Source of the DNA: Chrysoporthe austroafricana
Taxonomy: Eukaryota; Ascomycota; Sordariomycetes; Diaporthales; Cryphonectriaceae
DNA length: 64,000 bases
Assembly: GCA_001051155.2 (NCBI GenBank)
Contig: JYIP02000011.1
Location: forward strand, 310,001-374,000
Direction: 5' to 3'
The notes below the pieces were generated by a model, which was not told the DNA's origin, searched no databases, and worked only from the letters and a program-made list of their open reading frames with translations. Position numbers and translations under genes: made by a program. Of this stretch, positions 54,241-64,000 are shown in pieces; the stretch's first letter is position 1; every line of letters starts with the position of its first letter.

Positions 54241-57200
54241 ATTGCATCGCAAGTTCTTTCGATTTCTTAGAACAAATAGACTAGCTTATTCCAATATACT
54301 TTCTGTTCGTAAGTTGCGCTTTAGCTTGCCTCGTTTTCGTAAGGCAGTTACAACGATATCTCCCGGTTTAGGGACTTCTTCCGCTAATAGCTGCTTTCGC
54401 TTTGCTCTTTCTTACAATTCGGCTATAGCTTCGCATTTCCGTTCGAAATTATATATTATTTCGTTTGCATTTAAAGCATTACGGGGCATTCATATATTAT
54501 AATGGCTAAAGTAGTTTATTTATTTTATTAAATATTCAATTCTGCGCAGACTATATCCATACTTTCGCTTATAGCGGCTAATTATTCTTTCTAGCTCGTA
54601 ATATTAATAATTTTCCAAATATTTTTCGATATCCGGATCCTCTAGTATATCCATTAAGTTCTAATATATAAGGTTATATTTATAGGGATCCGTTTTAAAA
54701 GGGTTTGCAAGCGTTAACTGTATTATTGAGATTATTAAATAGATATTTATATAAAGAACTAATTTCAACTTATATACTAAGTTCCCTATTTTTCGAATAA
54801 TTTGGAAAAATTCTATCCTTTATTATAAAAATTTCAGAAATAGGTTACTTAGCAATAAATACCCGTAACTTAAGCGAATATATACCCAATTATTTAATTC
54901 GAAAACTATTTAGCAATAATGCTTATTATATTGTAATTTAACTATTATTTATATTTCGGCAATAAAAAGTTAAGCTTTTTCCTGGAAAATTTCTTTTGTT
55001 AAAGGTATTATATCCCTTATTTACTAGCCCGATAATAAGTTAAATCCGAATAGCATTTGGCTAGCTGAACATTTTGTAATTCGATTATATGCATTATTTA
55101 AGTTAAATTATAATGCCGGTATTATCTCGGTTTATTTTGCATTAGGGTAAGCGATTATGAAATGCTGAATTGCTATTTTAACTATTCGGTTTTTTATTTC
55201 AGACTGCCTGTCCGTTTGCAGATACGAAGCAGTAAAGTAAGCAAGTTTCGTTCCGATAGCCTTTTACAAATATTTCCAGAATTCCGATAAGAATTTCGAA
55301 TTTTTGTCTGAGATAATCCTCTTGAATATTTCCTAACTAGTAATATAAAGTATCCGTAAAATAAAAGTTGCCCAGTTTGCTGCAATATATACTGCATTAT
55401 TTAGTATAATAATTATAGCTTTAGAATATTTGTCCGTAATCGTAAGAAATGCATCCAGGAATAGCATTTTAGCCAAAGCCTATATAATATTTATAAATAA
55501 TATTATCGGTAATCCTATAATAAAGTCTATAATAATAGTATAAAATGGGATTAATAAAGATAATATAAGCTGCATTTCCTTTAAGGGTTGCTATAAGTCG
55601 TTTTTATTTTCGTTATAAGCTTGATATATCGATATATAATTGCGTATTTTAGCATAATAATATTTAATAATAAATCGATCCATTAAATTATGCTATATAC
55701 AGTTTATACCGAAATAGTATTTTCTATTATAAGCTTCTTTAATGAAATCCAATGCTATTTCATTTAGAATATATAATCGTTATTTCCTATAATAATCTTT
55801 AAGAAATAGTAAACTATTATAATTTAATGTAAAAGGTAATCGGGCAACTTTATTTGGGTTTTTCAATTATTCGATTATTTTGGACTATAAAGGGTATTTT
55901 TCGTATCTTTTCTTAATATGCCCTTTCATTTCGCTATTTATAAATATTTTATTAAGAATCTGAATAAGTTCGTCTTCCTATATCTTATCTAGAATACTTT
56001 CGTTATTAATAGGTTTTTGAGTAGATAATAATTTTAATATAGCATTTGCGAGAATATTCGACCTTCCCGGTATATAGTATGCTTTCAAATCGAATTAGTT
56101 CAAATATTCCAAAACGAAAATTAGCTATATATTTGCCTTAATCTTATTTACCGTATTTATAAATAATGAATAGATAATACTAATTATCGTTACGTAATTG
56201 GTAAGGATATAAACTAGCTTAGCTTAATTCAATCCTATTATCGTTTGCAGTTTTCGTACTAATTATATTAAATAAGCTATTTCTAATTCTATAAGCCAGT
56301 ACTTTCGTTCTGTTTCGTTAATCGTTTTGTTTAAATAAAGGATTAATTATATAGCTATGCTTGCTATTAGCGATATTTCGTTCCATATATAGTCGTTTGC
56401 TAATTGGAAAACAATATTTGAGAACCCTATTTCCTTAAACGCATTTAGCTGGATAAAGAAAAGTTTATTTGGGATATAATGAAATAAAGCATTTTTAGCT
56501 TCCAAGGCTATTTTGAGGTCGTGAAAACTATTAATTTCGTCTGGTATTAGGTCGAAAGTGGCTTGCGTAATATAGTTTCGCTATCCTATGCCTGAAAGTA
56601 AACGATTCGATTAGCAAGCCTCGCTTAGTATTCTAATTTTCCTTCTCTAAAATGAATTGACTTTATAACTGTATCTAGGAATTAAGTAGCATAAGTATCT
56701 TGTAAATCCAATAAACCTTTCCAGTTACTGAAATGTTTTAGGGAATTCCAGGTTGCGAATAGCTTGTATCCAGTATTCCGTATTGGAAATTCCGAATCTG
56801 TCCACTTTGAATCCTAAGATCTGGACTGAAAGATATCCAAAAAACAATTTAGGTTTAGCTAATAAAATATTTTTGCGTAAAAATAGCGAGAAAATAGTTT
56901 GTAAATATCGCAAGTAATTTTATTCTATAATTAAATAGATAATAATATCGTTTATAAAAGCAGAAACAAACTTATAGTATAATTATAGGAATTAATCTAT
57001 AAAATGCTAGATATAGAATAGTAAATTTCGAAATCCTATAAATAGAACTTTTATCCTTTCTTAATTACAATAACTGATAATGGTAAATCGGTTTTTATAA
57101 TCTGGATATATTAGGAATTAATAGAAAAATTGCTATGCATTTACTACTATAATATATATTTTTCCTTTTAGCTATTTGATAACTTTTTACTATAATAGCA

Positions 57201-57995
57201 AGGGGTAAACATTAAGAATTAAGATTTTATTCAAAATATATAAATCAATTACTATATATCCTTTTTTCTAGCCATTTATATTCTTCCAAATTACAAAAAT
57301 TGGTAAACCGAATAGCATTATATTTATAACCCATTTAGCTCGACTTTATTAATATAACTTGTCCAAAACTTCGTTAATTACTTCTTATTCTTCTTTACTT
57401 AAATAATATAGCTTTTATCTTACTTTCTAATTCTGCTATTTTTCGACCAAATTAACTTTTATCTATTAATCGATTAGCATATTAATAAGACTTATATTTT
57501 TAAAAATTCTAGCGTATGCCCGTACTAATTCTATAATTTTATAAAGAAATTCCGGTAAACGCTTGCAAATATATATACCGAAATTAATTTCCGATTCCTT
57601 AATAGCTTTATTCTTTCGAATCCCCAATTTATTACTATTTTCGAAATAATCTTTTATCTCGGGAATTTCTATATCCGGAAGTCAGTATTCTTCTAGCTAT
57701 TTTCTAGTAATTTCCGTAATTTGTTAGAAAATATGCTTAATAAATAATAGTTAGTCTGAATTCAGCTTTCCTGAAAATTATAACCTGTCTTTAGTTCGTT
57801 AAAAGAGGTATTATCGCGTAATATAGTAGTAATTGTTGTAATTCGCTAGCGGAGTTATATAATCCGTCTGGAATAGTTCGATTATCTTTAGAAATTAGTT
57901 TTTCTGGATCCTTAAAAGAATCGCTATTTAATTCGTTATTAGGACTTCCTTAATCTAATAGCTTATTAAGCAATTCATTTACCCTTTCTATTTCG
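54241..57995 (-). pseudogene. pol: B3 pol: RT, RNase H, integrase, chromodomain
   Basis: RT about 57600-56700: IDLYILNKILILNVYPLPL near 57250, then FFYQFLIYPDYKNRFTIV, and the catalytic box at 56947-56958 reading FIND (expected Tyr/Phe-x-Asp-Asp). RNase H near 56470 (PNKLFFIQLNAFKEIGFS). RNase H-end block near 56060 (GRSNILANAILKLL). Integrase core: first Asp near 55520 (IDFIIGLP), second near 55310 (IISDKNSKFLSEFW), Glu near 55195 (QTDRQSEIKNR), all three present. Chromodomain-like block near 54640-54500 (YKRKYGYSLRRIEYLIK). The basic C-terminus runs to about 54241. Many stops. Confidence 0.87.
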
Positions 57996-57999
57996 GCTT

Positions 58000-60900
58000 G
58001 AACAGAAAGGTTATATTTTTGAGATTCGCTTAATACTAATAAGAACTAGCTTATAAGATCTGAGTAGTATTACCGTAATAATTGCGGCTTTTGTTTGCCA
58101 GGATTGTATTAGCATTCGGGCAAATATTTCTATTTTTGCTATAGCATTACCAAAATAATCAAATCGTATAGACAATTCTGAATTCAGAATATCCAATTCG
58201 TAAAGAATATTATATTCCTATCCTAATAAAATATTTATTTCTAATCGATCTAATACTTAAGCTCCTATTCGAGTACGAAATATAAGTAAGTAGCTATACT
58301 TATTGCCTTAGAAATACAGGTCGAATTCAGCTTAGCCTTTTGCTAGCGACTAGCTTATGCTTCTGAGCTTAGCCTTTACATTCCAATCTATCTTTGCTTT
58401 AAGGAATTATACTAGCAATTTTTCGGCAATAGCATAACAATTAGCGCTTATATCGATATAAACCTTTATATCCAGCTTATTCGAATATGCTTTAATTATA
58501 GCTCTTGCATATATATAGCTATTGCCCTAATAAGGCTTAACTATAAGTATAAGAATATTATATCCCAAGATTTCTTCTTTCCATATATCGATTTTGGGAA
58601 AATTCTATAGCTAATTGGATAGTTATATAGGGTATTTAACGTAGAATATGCTTTCGTTTACCGATAATTTTGCCTTTTCGGTTCGAAAAATCCAGATATT
58701 GTCCTCGATTATTACATTTTTCTTATTAGCCTATTCTTCCAATTCGTTTTCTTACTTCTATAAGTTTTTGCTATTTTCGGTCTCTTTATTATATTTATCG
58801 CTATTCGCTATAAACAGATTATTATTTATAGAGAAATAGCCTTCTCGAGCTAGCTTATCCTTTTTATCTGGATTATATTGCAATTTTCCGTTATTAATAT
58901 TGAAATTTGCTAGGGTTAACTGGATAAAATATCTTTTAGTATCTTTTCGTACGAATCGATAATAAAAGCGCGATTAGAAATTTCGGTTTTTTGAAATTAA
59001 ATTTCTGCTATTATCTATAATATTAATTAATATCTTCCTAGCCATACCAGAAATATTTTATTATTTAGCTATCCGTTCCCGTAATTAGTTCCGAATATCT
59101 ATTAGCTTTCGCTATTATTCTAGTAAGAGCTTTCGGAATTCGTATTCCAGGATATATTTAATGCTTTTGGATAGATTTAATTAGTTAAACGTCCTTATTA
59201 AGCGAAATAAATATTTAAGTCCTTAAAGCCTGAATTTTCCAGGGCGTCCTGGGAATATATTGGCTAGGAAATGAATATTGATATTAGGAAAATTAGCAGC
59301 CGATTACGTAACTTTCCGTACCGGTTGCGCGGGTTTACGAAATAGTCTTATTGCGCAATCTGATTCGAGGATATGCTATATCTCTTATTTCGCTTTGAAA
59401 TATTTTTCAAAATCCTTCATATTCTCATTTCGACCAGGTCTATCGAAATATCTAGCTATTAATTCTTTATTAATCCAATCCCAGATATTTCTGGCTAAGT
59501 ACGAATTTGAATATTCGGCTAGCTTAATAAATCGACAGATATAATAAGTGAATTCCAGAATATTATAGTTATTTCGTACGTTTTTCCTAGAATATTATTG
59601 GGCATTTAGCAAGTCTTTTATAGTTTTCCGCAATATAGAGAAATCTCTTCTTAACCATTTCTTCTATTAACTTTAATTATACTTACGCAAAGTAAAATCT
59701 TTACGTTTTTAAGAAAATAATATAAAATAGAACTAAGTATATATTATCCTAGCTAAGCAAACGGGTAAATAGAAACTAAAATATTTAGCGTATTCTATAT
59801 TTCTAGCTATATATATTTTATATTAGTCTATAAAGGCTTAAAAGTCTTTCCAAATAATAATTTTGCTATCTGTAATGGATACGATTATTAAATTAGCATA
59901 ATTATTCTAATTCTCGTAAAGTCGGAATTGCTTTATAACTATATCCTTAAATTCCTTATTAATATTAACAGGCAATATTATAAATTCAAATAAATCAAAT
60001 TAATAAGCTCGGGGATTTTTGAATCGCTTATAGCTAAATAATAAGTTTCGAAAACTATTGCTTTTACTATCGCTAGAATCCGATAAATCCGGTAATTCAT
60101 TTGGCTTACTAATTAGTTTTTTTTAGAAATCAAAATTAATTTCAATATCCGATTCGAGACCCGAGAATAATCTTTGGTCTAATTAATTTCTTGCCCCTAA
60201 TATAAATATTTGCCGGATACGTTCCCTAATATCAAGAAATACCGGTTTGGTAAAGCGATATCCGTCGCTAGCATAATATTTCGCGGCCGAAATAGGAAAA
60301 AGTTCTTTAGTAAGTTCCGATTAAAGCGCTTGCATATTAAAAGTTTATTATAATCGGAACATTTTCTTAAACCCAATGCGTATTGCTCTTTCCGAAATAA
60401 AGCTGTTTTGGTAAATTACTTTCATTTCGGGTCGCTGCAAAAATTAATCTAATAGGCTAATAATTAAAGAAAAAGAAATCGAGTATTTTTAAGAGATAGT
60501 AATAAGACTATCCGATTTTCTTTTATTCAATTTTTCTTCCTTATAATCTTTTTCCCCGAAAAGCTGCGAATAGTCCGATAAATCCGATTAGGGCGTTAGT
60601 ATGCCTTTTGCTATAAAGTTTATAAAGTTGGCCGGGATAATTATAATAGAACTTTGTCTGGAAATATTCCGATTCTGGGTTCCTATTAAAAGGAAAGAGG
60701 TATGCTTATTTCTTGGAACTAGTTATTTTCTTTTGCTTTTATCTATTTTTCTTACCGTAACTAAAAAATTCCCGGATTTATCAATAAATCTAGAATTTGA
60801 GTTTTCGGTCGAATATCGTAATAGATAAATATATTTGATTCCGCTATTAATATTAGTATATTTAAGCATATAATGCTTTCGATTTTCGATAGACTATTAT

Positions 60901-61395
60901 TAAGCCAATTCTTTTAACGGATTTTCCGGGTTATTAGGTCGAAAGGTATTCTCGCTTTCGTTTATTTCTATAAGCATTTGTTATTATTCTTCTTCCGTTA
61001 TCGTTTCGGCAAGCTTTCGAAATTTGCGATATTTGGAAAAATCTTCTTAGAACGTATTATTCTTTCCTATCTACTAAAATAAATTCTTGTCGAAATTCGA
61101 TTTTCTTCCTTTTTAAATCTAGCATTTAAGCAATAAAGGCTATCTTTGCTTAACTACCTATGCCTTTGCTTTCTGCAAAAGTATATTAGCTTCCCTAAGG
61201 TTCTGCTTTGCCTTTTCATATCAATCGGCTAAAAGTTTCCAATCGACGAAAGCGTATGCGATTTCGAGAAAGATCTTGATATCCGATATAACCCAATCCT
61301 TCCTTTCAGGGTTATTCAAAGCTTATATAAACTTATATACTTAAGCGGGATACTTGATCTCGATATAATCGATAGGCCGCGATAATAAAATGTTA
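58000..61395 (-). pseudogene. gag: B3 gag and protease, one continuous frame
   Basis: Gag runs from about 61395 (RPIDYIEIKYPA; DWVISDIKIFLEIAYAFVDW) through MKVIYQNSFISERA (ATG 60425) and KEFKDIVIKQFRLYEN near 59930. A middle region at 59680-58500 has no recognised domain; I could not find a clear zinc knuckle. The retropepsin near 58475-58000 shows VYIDISANCYAIAEKLL (D-T/S-G altered) and VLDRLEINILLG. The protease piece with ATG 58196 is in frame with 60425. Just after it, at about 58011-58025, the open reading steps to another frame, so a native frameshift or an indel separates gag-protease from pol. Confidence 0.78.
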
Positions 61396-61462
61396 TTGCC
61401 GGTAGTTATTATAGTAAATTAGCAATAAATTATCGATAAATAATTATAATATCTCTTACAGG

Positions 61463-61607
61463 AACGCTACCTTTACAGAGGCCGATATCCTACAGGACCG
61501 ATATTCTTATAGGAACCGATACTCTACAGAGCCGATACTTTTACAGAAGCCGTTATCTTACAAAACCGATATTCCTACAAGAGCCGTTGCTTTATAGAGC
61601 CGATAAT
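61463..61607 (-). repeat. B3 leader minisatellite
   Basis: About eight tandem 17-19-bp units between the primer site and gag; a core unit on the plus strand is TACAGAGCCGATACTT. Present at the same place in B2, so it is part of the family structure and probably lies in the RNA leader. Confidence 0.85.
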
Positions 61608-61640
61608 CGAAACCCGATTACGCAGCAAAGGCGTATAAAG

Positions 61641-61652
61641 CGTAGCTACCAA
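61641..61652 (-). other. B3 primer binding site (tRNA type)
   Basis: Sense TGGTAGCTACGC, starting 2 nt after the 5' LTR. The TGG start fits a tRNA CCA 3' end. The first seven bases (TGGTAGC) resemble initiator-Met primer sites, the rest does not, so the tRNA is not assigned. Confidence 0.65.
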
Positions 61653-61653
61653 T

Positions 61654-61860
61654 TGATAGTAAACGTACTAAAATATATTATGAAGCATAGTTCTTCCAAG
61701 AAAGTAAACTATACTAAAGCCTATCAGGGCATTATATAGGCCTTCCGGTAAGGGTATAGCATCCACTTGGTAAATTCACTGCGTATTTACTAGGGGATTC
61801 ACTATAGATTCACCAGGCGAATCCATTACGAATTCACCTCGTCCATAGGTTTTGCTATCA
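61654..61860 (-). repeat. B3 5' LTR
   Basis: 207 bp, TGATAGTAAACG to GGTTTTGCTATCA on the plus strand, with perfect TGATAG/CTATCA ends. Sense TATATAAT at 61731-61738. Followed by the GGTTC duplication. Confidence 0.95.
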
Positions 61861-61865
61861 GGTTC

Positions 61866-61882
61866 CCTATTAAGTTATAATA
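61866..61882 (-). repeat. A9 3' LTR, part 2
   Basis: The last 17 bp of the A9 LTR after the B3 insertion, ending GTTATAATA. The A9 polypurine tract (sense AGGAATAA) abuts. Confidence 0.85.
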
Positions 61883-61898
61883 TTATTCCTTTCCTATC

Positions 61899-61918
61899 GA
61901 TTATTATCTTTAACGATT
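61899..61918 (-). other. Stem-loop beside the A9 polypurine tract
   Basis: GATTATTA (61899-61906), loop TCTT, TAACGATT (61911-61918). Partly disrupted by C-to-T/G-to-A changes. Confidence 0.5.
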
Positions 61919-62074
61919 TTTTATAAATAATTTCGGCTTATATAAGTATATTATCGTGCTTTCCTAATTAGGATATCGAATAGAGTTTTTAAGCTCAAAT
62001 CTTTCAATTTTCGTTTTAATAAGAACAAATAATATAAATCCTTAATTTTTCGAATTATTTATTACGCTATTATT

Positions 62075-62578
62075 ATATGCTTTTATTCTTATTATAACTA
62101 TTTAAGTTTGGAAACTTGCGCAATTTCCAAATAAGATTTGTCTTATTATTTTCAATACGTTTAGTATAATTAATTAAGCTATAATATCTTAAAGCCGACT
62201 AATGTTATGAAACTTTCTTTTACATTCAATCAGTTTCAGAAGCTGGAAAACGAGATTAAAGGTTTAGAAAATAAGCTAATAAAGCTGCGGAAATAGAAGC
62301 GGATATAGCGAGAACGGATGGCTCGAGCTTTCTATCGCAATTTATCCAATCTTAAGGATTTGGAGCGGTTAGAAGAGGAAAAGGTTACGGAAGAATGCTA
62401 TAAGGCCGGGGTTAAGCGTCGCGTTATAAAAGCTTTAATTCCCAAAAGTCCTTTTCTTAAGAGTTTTAATCTGGATATTGCTTTATAGTAGTTTAGTTCC
62501 GATATCGATTAATCTGCTATCGACCTGTTTATAAAGTATAAAGCTATGCCGGGTCTTTTTAATTACTTTTCTAGCTAG
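62075..62578 (+). pseudogene. A9 antisense gene (A3/A4 type)
   Basis: The start codon is ATA at 62075 (ATG by G-to-A), one frame to TAG 62576-62578, 167 codons. The cluster region is badly damaged (YYNYLSLETCAIS). The coiled coil is clear: FQKLENEIKGLENKLIKLRK, then NLKDLERLEEEKVTEECYKA. The tail is SFNLDIAL. The A3/A4 type gene sits in an element whose LTR belongs to the A6 type. Confidence 0.66.
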
Positions 62579-62599
62579 CTAGTTAATTGCTTTTCTTAA

Positions 62600-63118
62600 T
62601 ATTTCTTAAATGCTTATCGTGCATTATTTAAGTTATTAATTAGTTTCTAACTATTTTCGCTTAAGTAATATCCTTTTTATTTGATTAAGTATTTTCTGTA
62701 TTTGAATAGTTTTTAATATTTAAGGATCCGTTCGATTTTATATTCTAGTTTGTTAGTTTCGATTTATATAAATCTGTCCGTTTTGATTGTTTCGGATATT
62801 AGTTCCAAGAACGAAATATGGAATATTGGATGGATTCTTATTTTATAAGATAATGCAAATTCGAAATTAATATCTGAAATTCTCTTTAGAATCTTGAATG
62901 GGCTAAGCTTCTTGTAATTTAAAGAATAAAAGGGTTTTATTGTTCTGATATACTCTTTTCGTCAAATGAAATAGACTTTATCCCTTTCTTATAAGATTAG
63001 TCTTTTAATCTTTTTTGAATTGGCATATTTTATTATTTTTTTTTATATAAACTCTAGTTCTTTTTGAAATTCCTTTTGGATTTTCTTAATTTTCCGAATT
63101 CGTTTTTCTGCTGCTTTT
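62600..63118 (-). pseudogene. pol: A9 pol end: integrase C-terminus and chromodomain
   Basis: Integrase tail (KRIRKIKKIQKEFQKELEF-like block near 63115-63050; RIHPIFHISFLELI near 62860-62800) and chromodomain (NKLEYKIERILKY near 62760-62710; YRKYLIK near 62690). Convergent with the antisense gene. Confidence 0.82.
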
Positions 63119-63523
63119 TATTATAAACGCTATAGTAATCCTAAAATAAACTATAGAATCGAAAGGTTTATACTAGCAAAAGCAATATTAAATATAGCTT
63201 TGAATACCGAAATATATTTAACAAAATAATTGCAAAGTTTATAAGCTTAAGAAGCTATTACTTGAAAGTATTATAAGGTCTAAATAGTATTTAGATTTAT
63301 AATTAAAGAGCTTATAGTAATTTATTTAATAGATATCCTCTTTTTATATATTCAGCTTTTCAGTTTTTGAATTATTAGCTTATTTAATAATCCTTATTTT
63401 ATTTAACCCTAACCTTGGGTTACGAAAGCAGTTATAAGGTTTTCTTCAAATAGAGCTAGAAATAAAGTATTTGGTTAGTTTTTTTTTTTTCCGCATATTC
63501 CGGTTTTCTGTTAAGTTATAATA
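63119..63523 (-). repeat. A10 3' LTR
   Basis: 405 bp, TATTATAAACGC to GTTATAATA. The sense motif AATTATAAA is a RIP form of AGTCGTAAA. Includes AACCCTAACC (telomere-like) and a T-run at 63479-63490. Confidence 0.92.
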
Positions 63524-63539
63524 TTATTTCTTTCCTATC

Positions 63540-63559
63540 GATTATCGTTTTTAATAATT
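63540..63559 (-). other. Stem-loop beside the A10 polypurine tract
   Basis: GATTATCG (63540-63547), loop TTTT, TAATAATT (63552-63559). Partly disrupted. Confidence 0.45.
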
Positions 63560-63709
63560 TCCTATAAAGCCTTTTATTAATACCCCTTTTATAATCTCTC
63601 TTTTCTAATTAAGATATTAAGCAATATACAAAAAACTCGTTTTATTCGTTTAATTAAAACCTAATATCGTAATTTTCTTTTAAAAGCGATTTTGCAATAT
63701 GCTATATAA

Positions 63710-64000
63710 ATGCTTTCCTATTCGTTCTATAAAAGTCGTAATATTCTTAATTATTAAGTTTCGGAAAATAATTCTTTACGTTATTCAGAATATATACGAT
63801 TTAACTATTCTTAATATAATATCTTAAGGGTTACCCCGGATAAGTTTCGCAAAATAGCTTATTAGCATTAAAAGTTAAAGGATAAATTAAAAGCTGTAAA
63901 AGAAAAAGTATTTCGCTTGCGTCGATAGAAACGCATATAGTATAAGAAAATAATATAGGCTATTCGTTATAATATCGATAATGTTAAGGAATTGGAAAAG
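63710..64000 (+). pseudogene. A10 antisense gene (A1 type), truncated by window end
   Basis: ATG 63710, reading MLSYSFYKSRNILNY, then VSENNSLRYSEYIRFNYS, matching A1 and A6 with cysteines changed to Tyr or Asn-flanked Tyr. The coiled coil begins (KLKDKLKAVKEKVFRLRR) and the window ends within it. In-frame sequence upstream (KAILQYAI) is conserved with A1. Confidence 0.65.

Larger units (their letters stand above)
51205..61860 (-). mobile_element. Complete family B element B3 (10,656 bp), inside the A9 LTR
   Basis: Minus strand. Two 207-bp LTRs with ends TGATAG/CTATCA, and the target duplication GGTTC at 51200-51204 and 61861-61865. From 5' to 3': LTR, tRNA-type primer site, leader minisatellite, gag, protease, RT, RNase H, integrase, chromodomain, extra ORF, 3' region with short repeats, LTR. 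It is the only complete family B copy here and defines the family layout. Confidence 0.96.
61883..63118 (-). mobile_element. Family A element A9, interior 3' part
   Basis: Polypurine tract, antisense gene, chromodomain and the end of integrase, read leftward. Cut at 63118 by A10 inside integrase (CTTTT 63114-63118 would be the left A10 duplication). Confidence 0.9.
63119..64000 (-). mobile_element. Family A element A10, 3' end, running off the window
   Basis: 3' LTR, polypurine tract and the first part of the antisense gene of a minus-strand element inserted in A9 integrase. The rest lies beyond 64000. Confidence 0.9.

Noticed and set aside
61463..61607. Possible CRISPR-like array
   Set aside because: Units are contiguous and degenerate with no unique spacers; it is a minisatellite in a retrotransposon leader.
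1..64000. Host genes, tRNA or rRNA genes between elements
   Set aside because: Every interval aligns with one of the two element families; element boundaries abut directly and no unique interval remains.

Overview
The window is a solid block of nested LTR retrotransposons. I find no host gene, tRNA, rRNA or CRISPR array. It suggests heterochromatin of a filamentous ascomycete (Pezizomycotina). The elements are chromodomain-bearing Ty3/gypsy types, and they are damaged almost only by C-to-T changes on either strand. CAA/CAG have become TAA/TAG, TGG has become a stop, Cys has become Tyr and His has become Tyr. CA/TG dinucleotides look depleted and TA looks enriched, while CG persists. This is the signature of repeat-induced point mutation (RIP). 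Species is not determinable from the sequence alone.

Two families account for every base. Family A is about 7.3 kb with LTRs of 405-468 bp. Its order is gag with a CCHC knuckle, protease, RT, RNase H, integrase and chromodomain, followed by a gene on the opposite strand just before the 3' LTR. Family B is 10.66 kb with 207-bp LTRs. Its order is a long gag, protease, RT, RNase H, integrase, chromodomain and then a sense-strand 582-codon ORF that I do not recognise.

Layout: A1 (+) 1-2455 and 9760-13428, split by A2 (-) 2456-9754. B1 (+) 13429-17195 and 31837-32270, split by A3 (+) 17196-31831, itself split by A4 (-) 21176-28495. A5 (-) gag fragment 32271-33114. A6 (+) 33115-34709 and 42039-47776, split by A7 (+) 34710-42033. 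B2 (-) 5' part 47777-49973. A8 (+) fragment 49974-50753. A9 (-) 50754-51204 and 61866-63118, with the complete B3 (-) 51205-61860 inserted inside its LTR. A10 (-) 63119 to the window end. Insertions are bounded by 5-bp duplications (CCGCT, ATATA, GGGAA/AGAAA, TTATT, GGTTC). A6 is the exception: its two flanks do not match, which suggests recombination.

Most notable points: (1) All eight family A copies that retain a 3' end carry an antisense gene between pol and the 3' LTR. It encodes a Zn2Cys6-like cysteine cluster followed by a coiled coil, and one copy is still open for 154 codons. (2) Family B carries an unrecognised ORF of exactly the same length in two independent copies. (3) Family A appears to be self-primed. 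A 9-nt motif 37-43 nt downstream of the LTR TATA box is complementary to the primer site 2 nt after the LTR, and the two covary between subfamilies. (4) A stem with a 4-nt loop lies beside the polypurine tract in eight copies.
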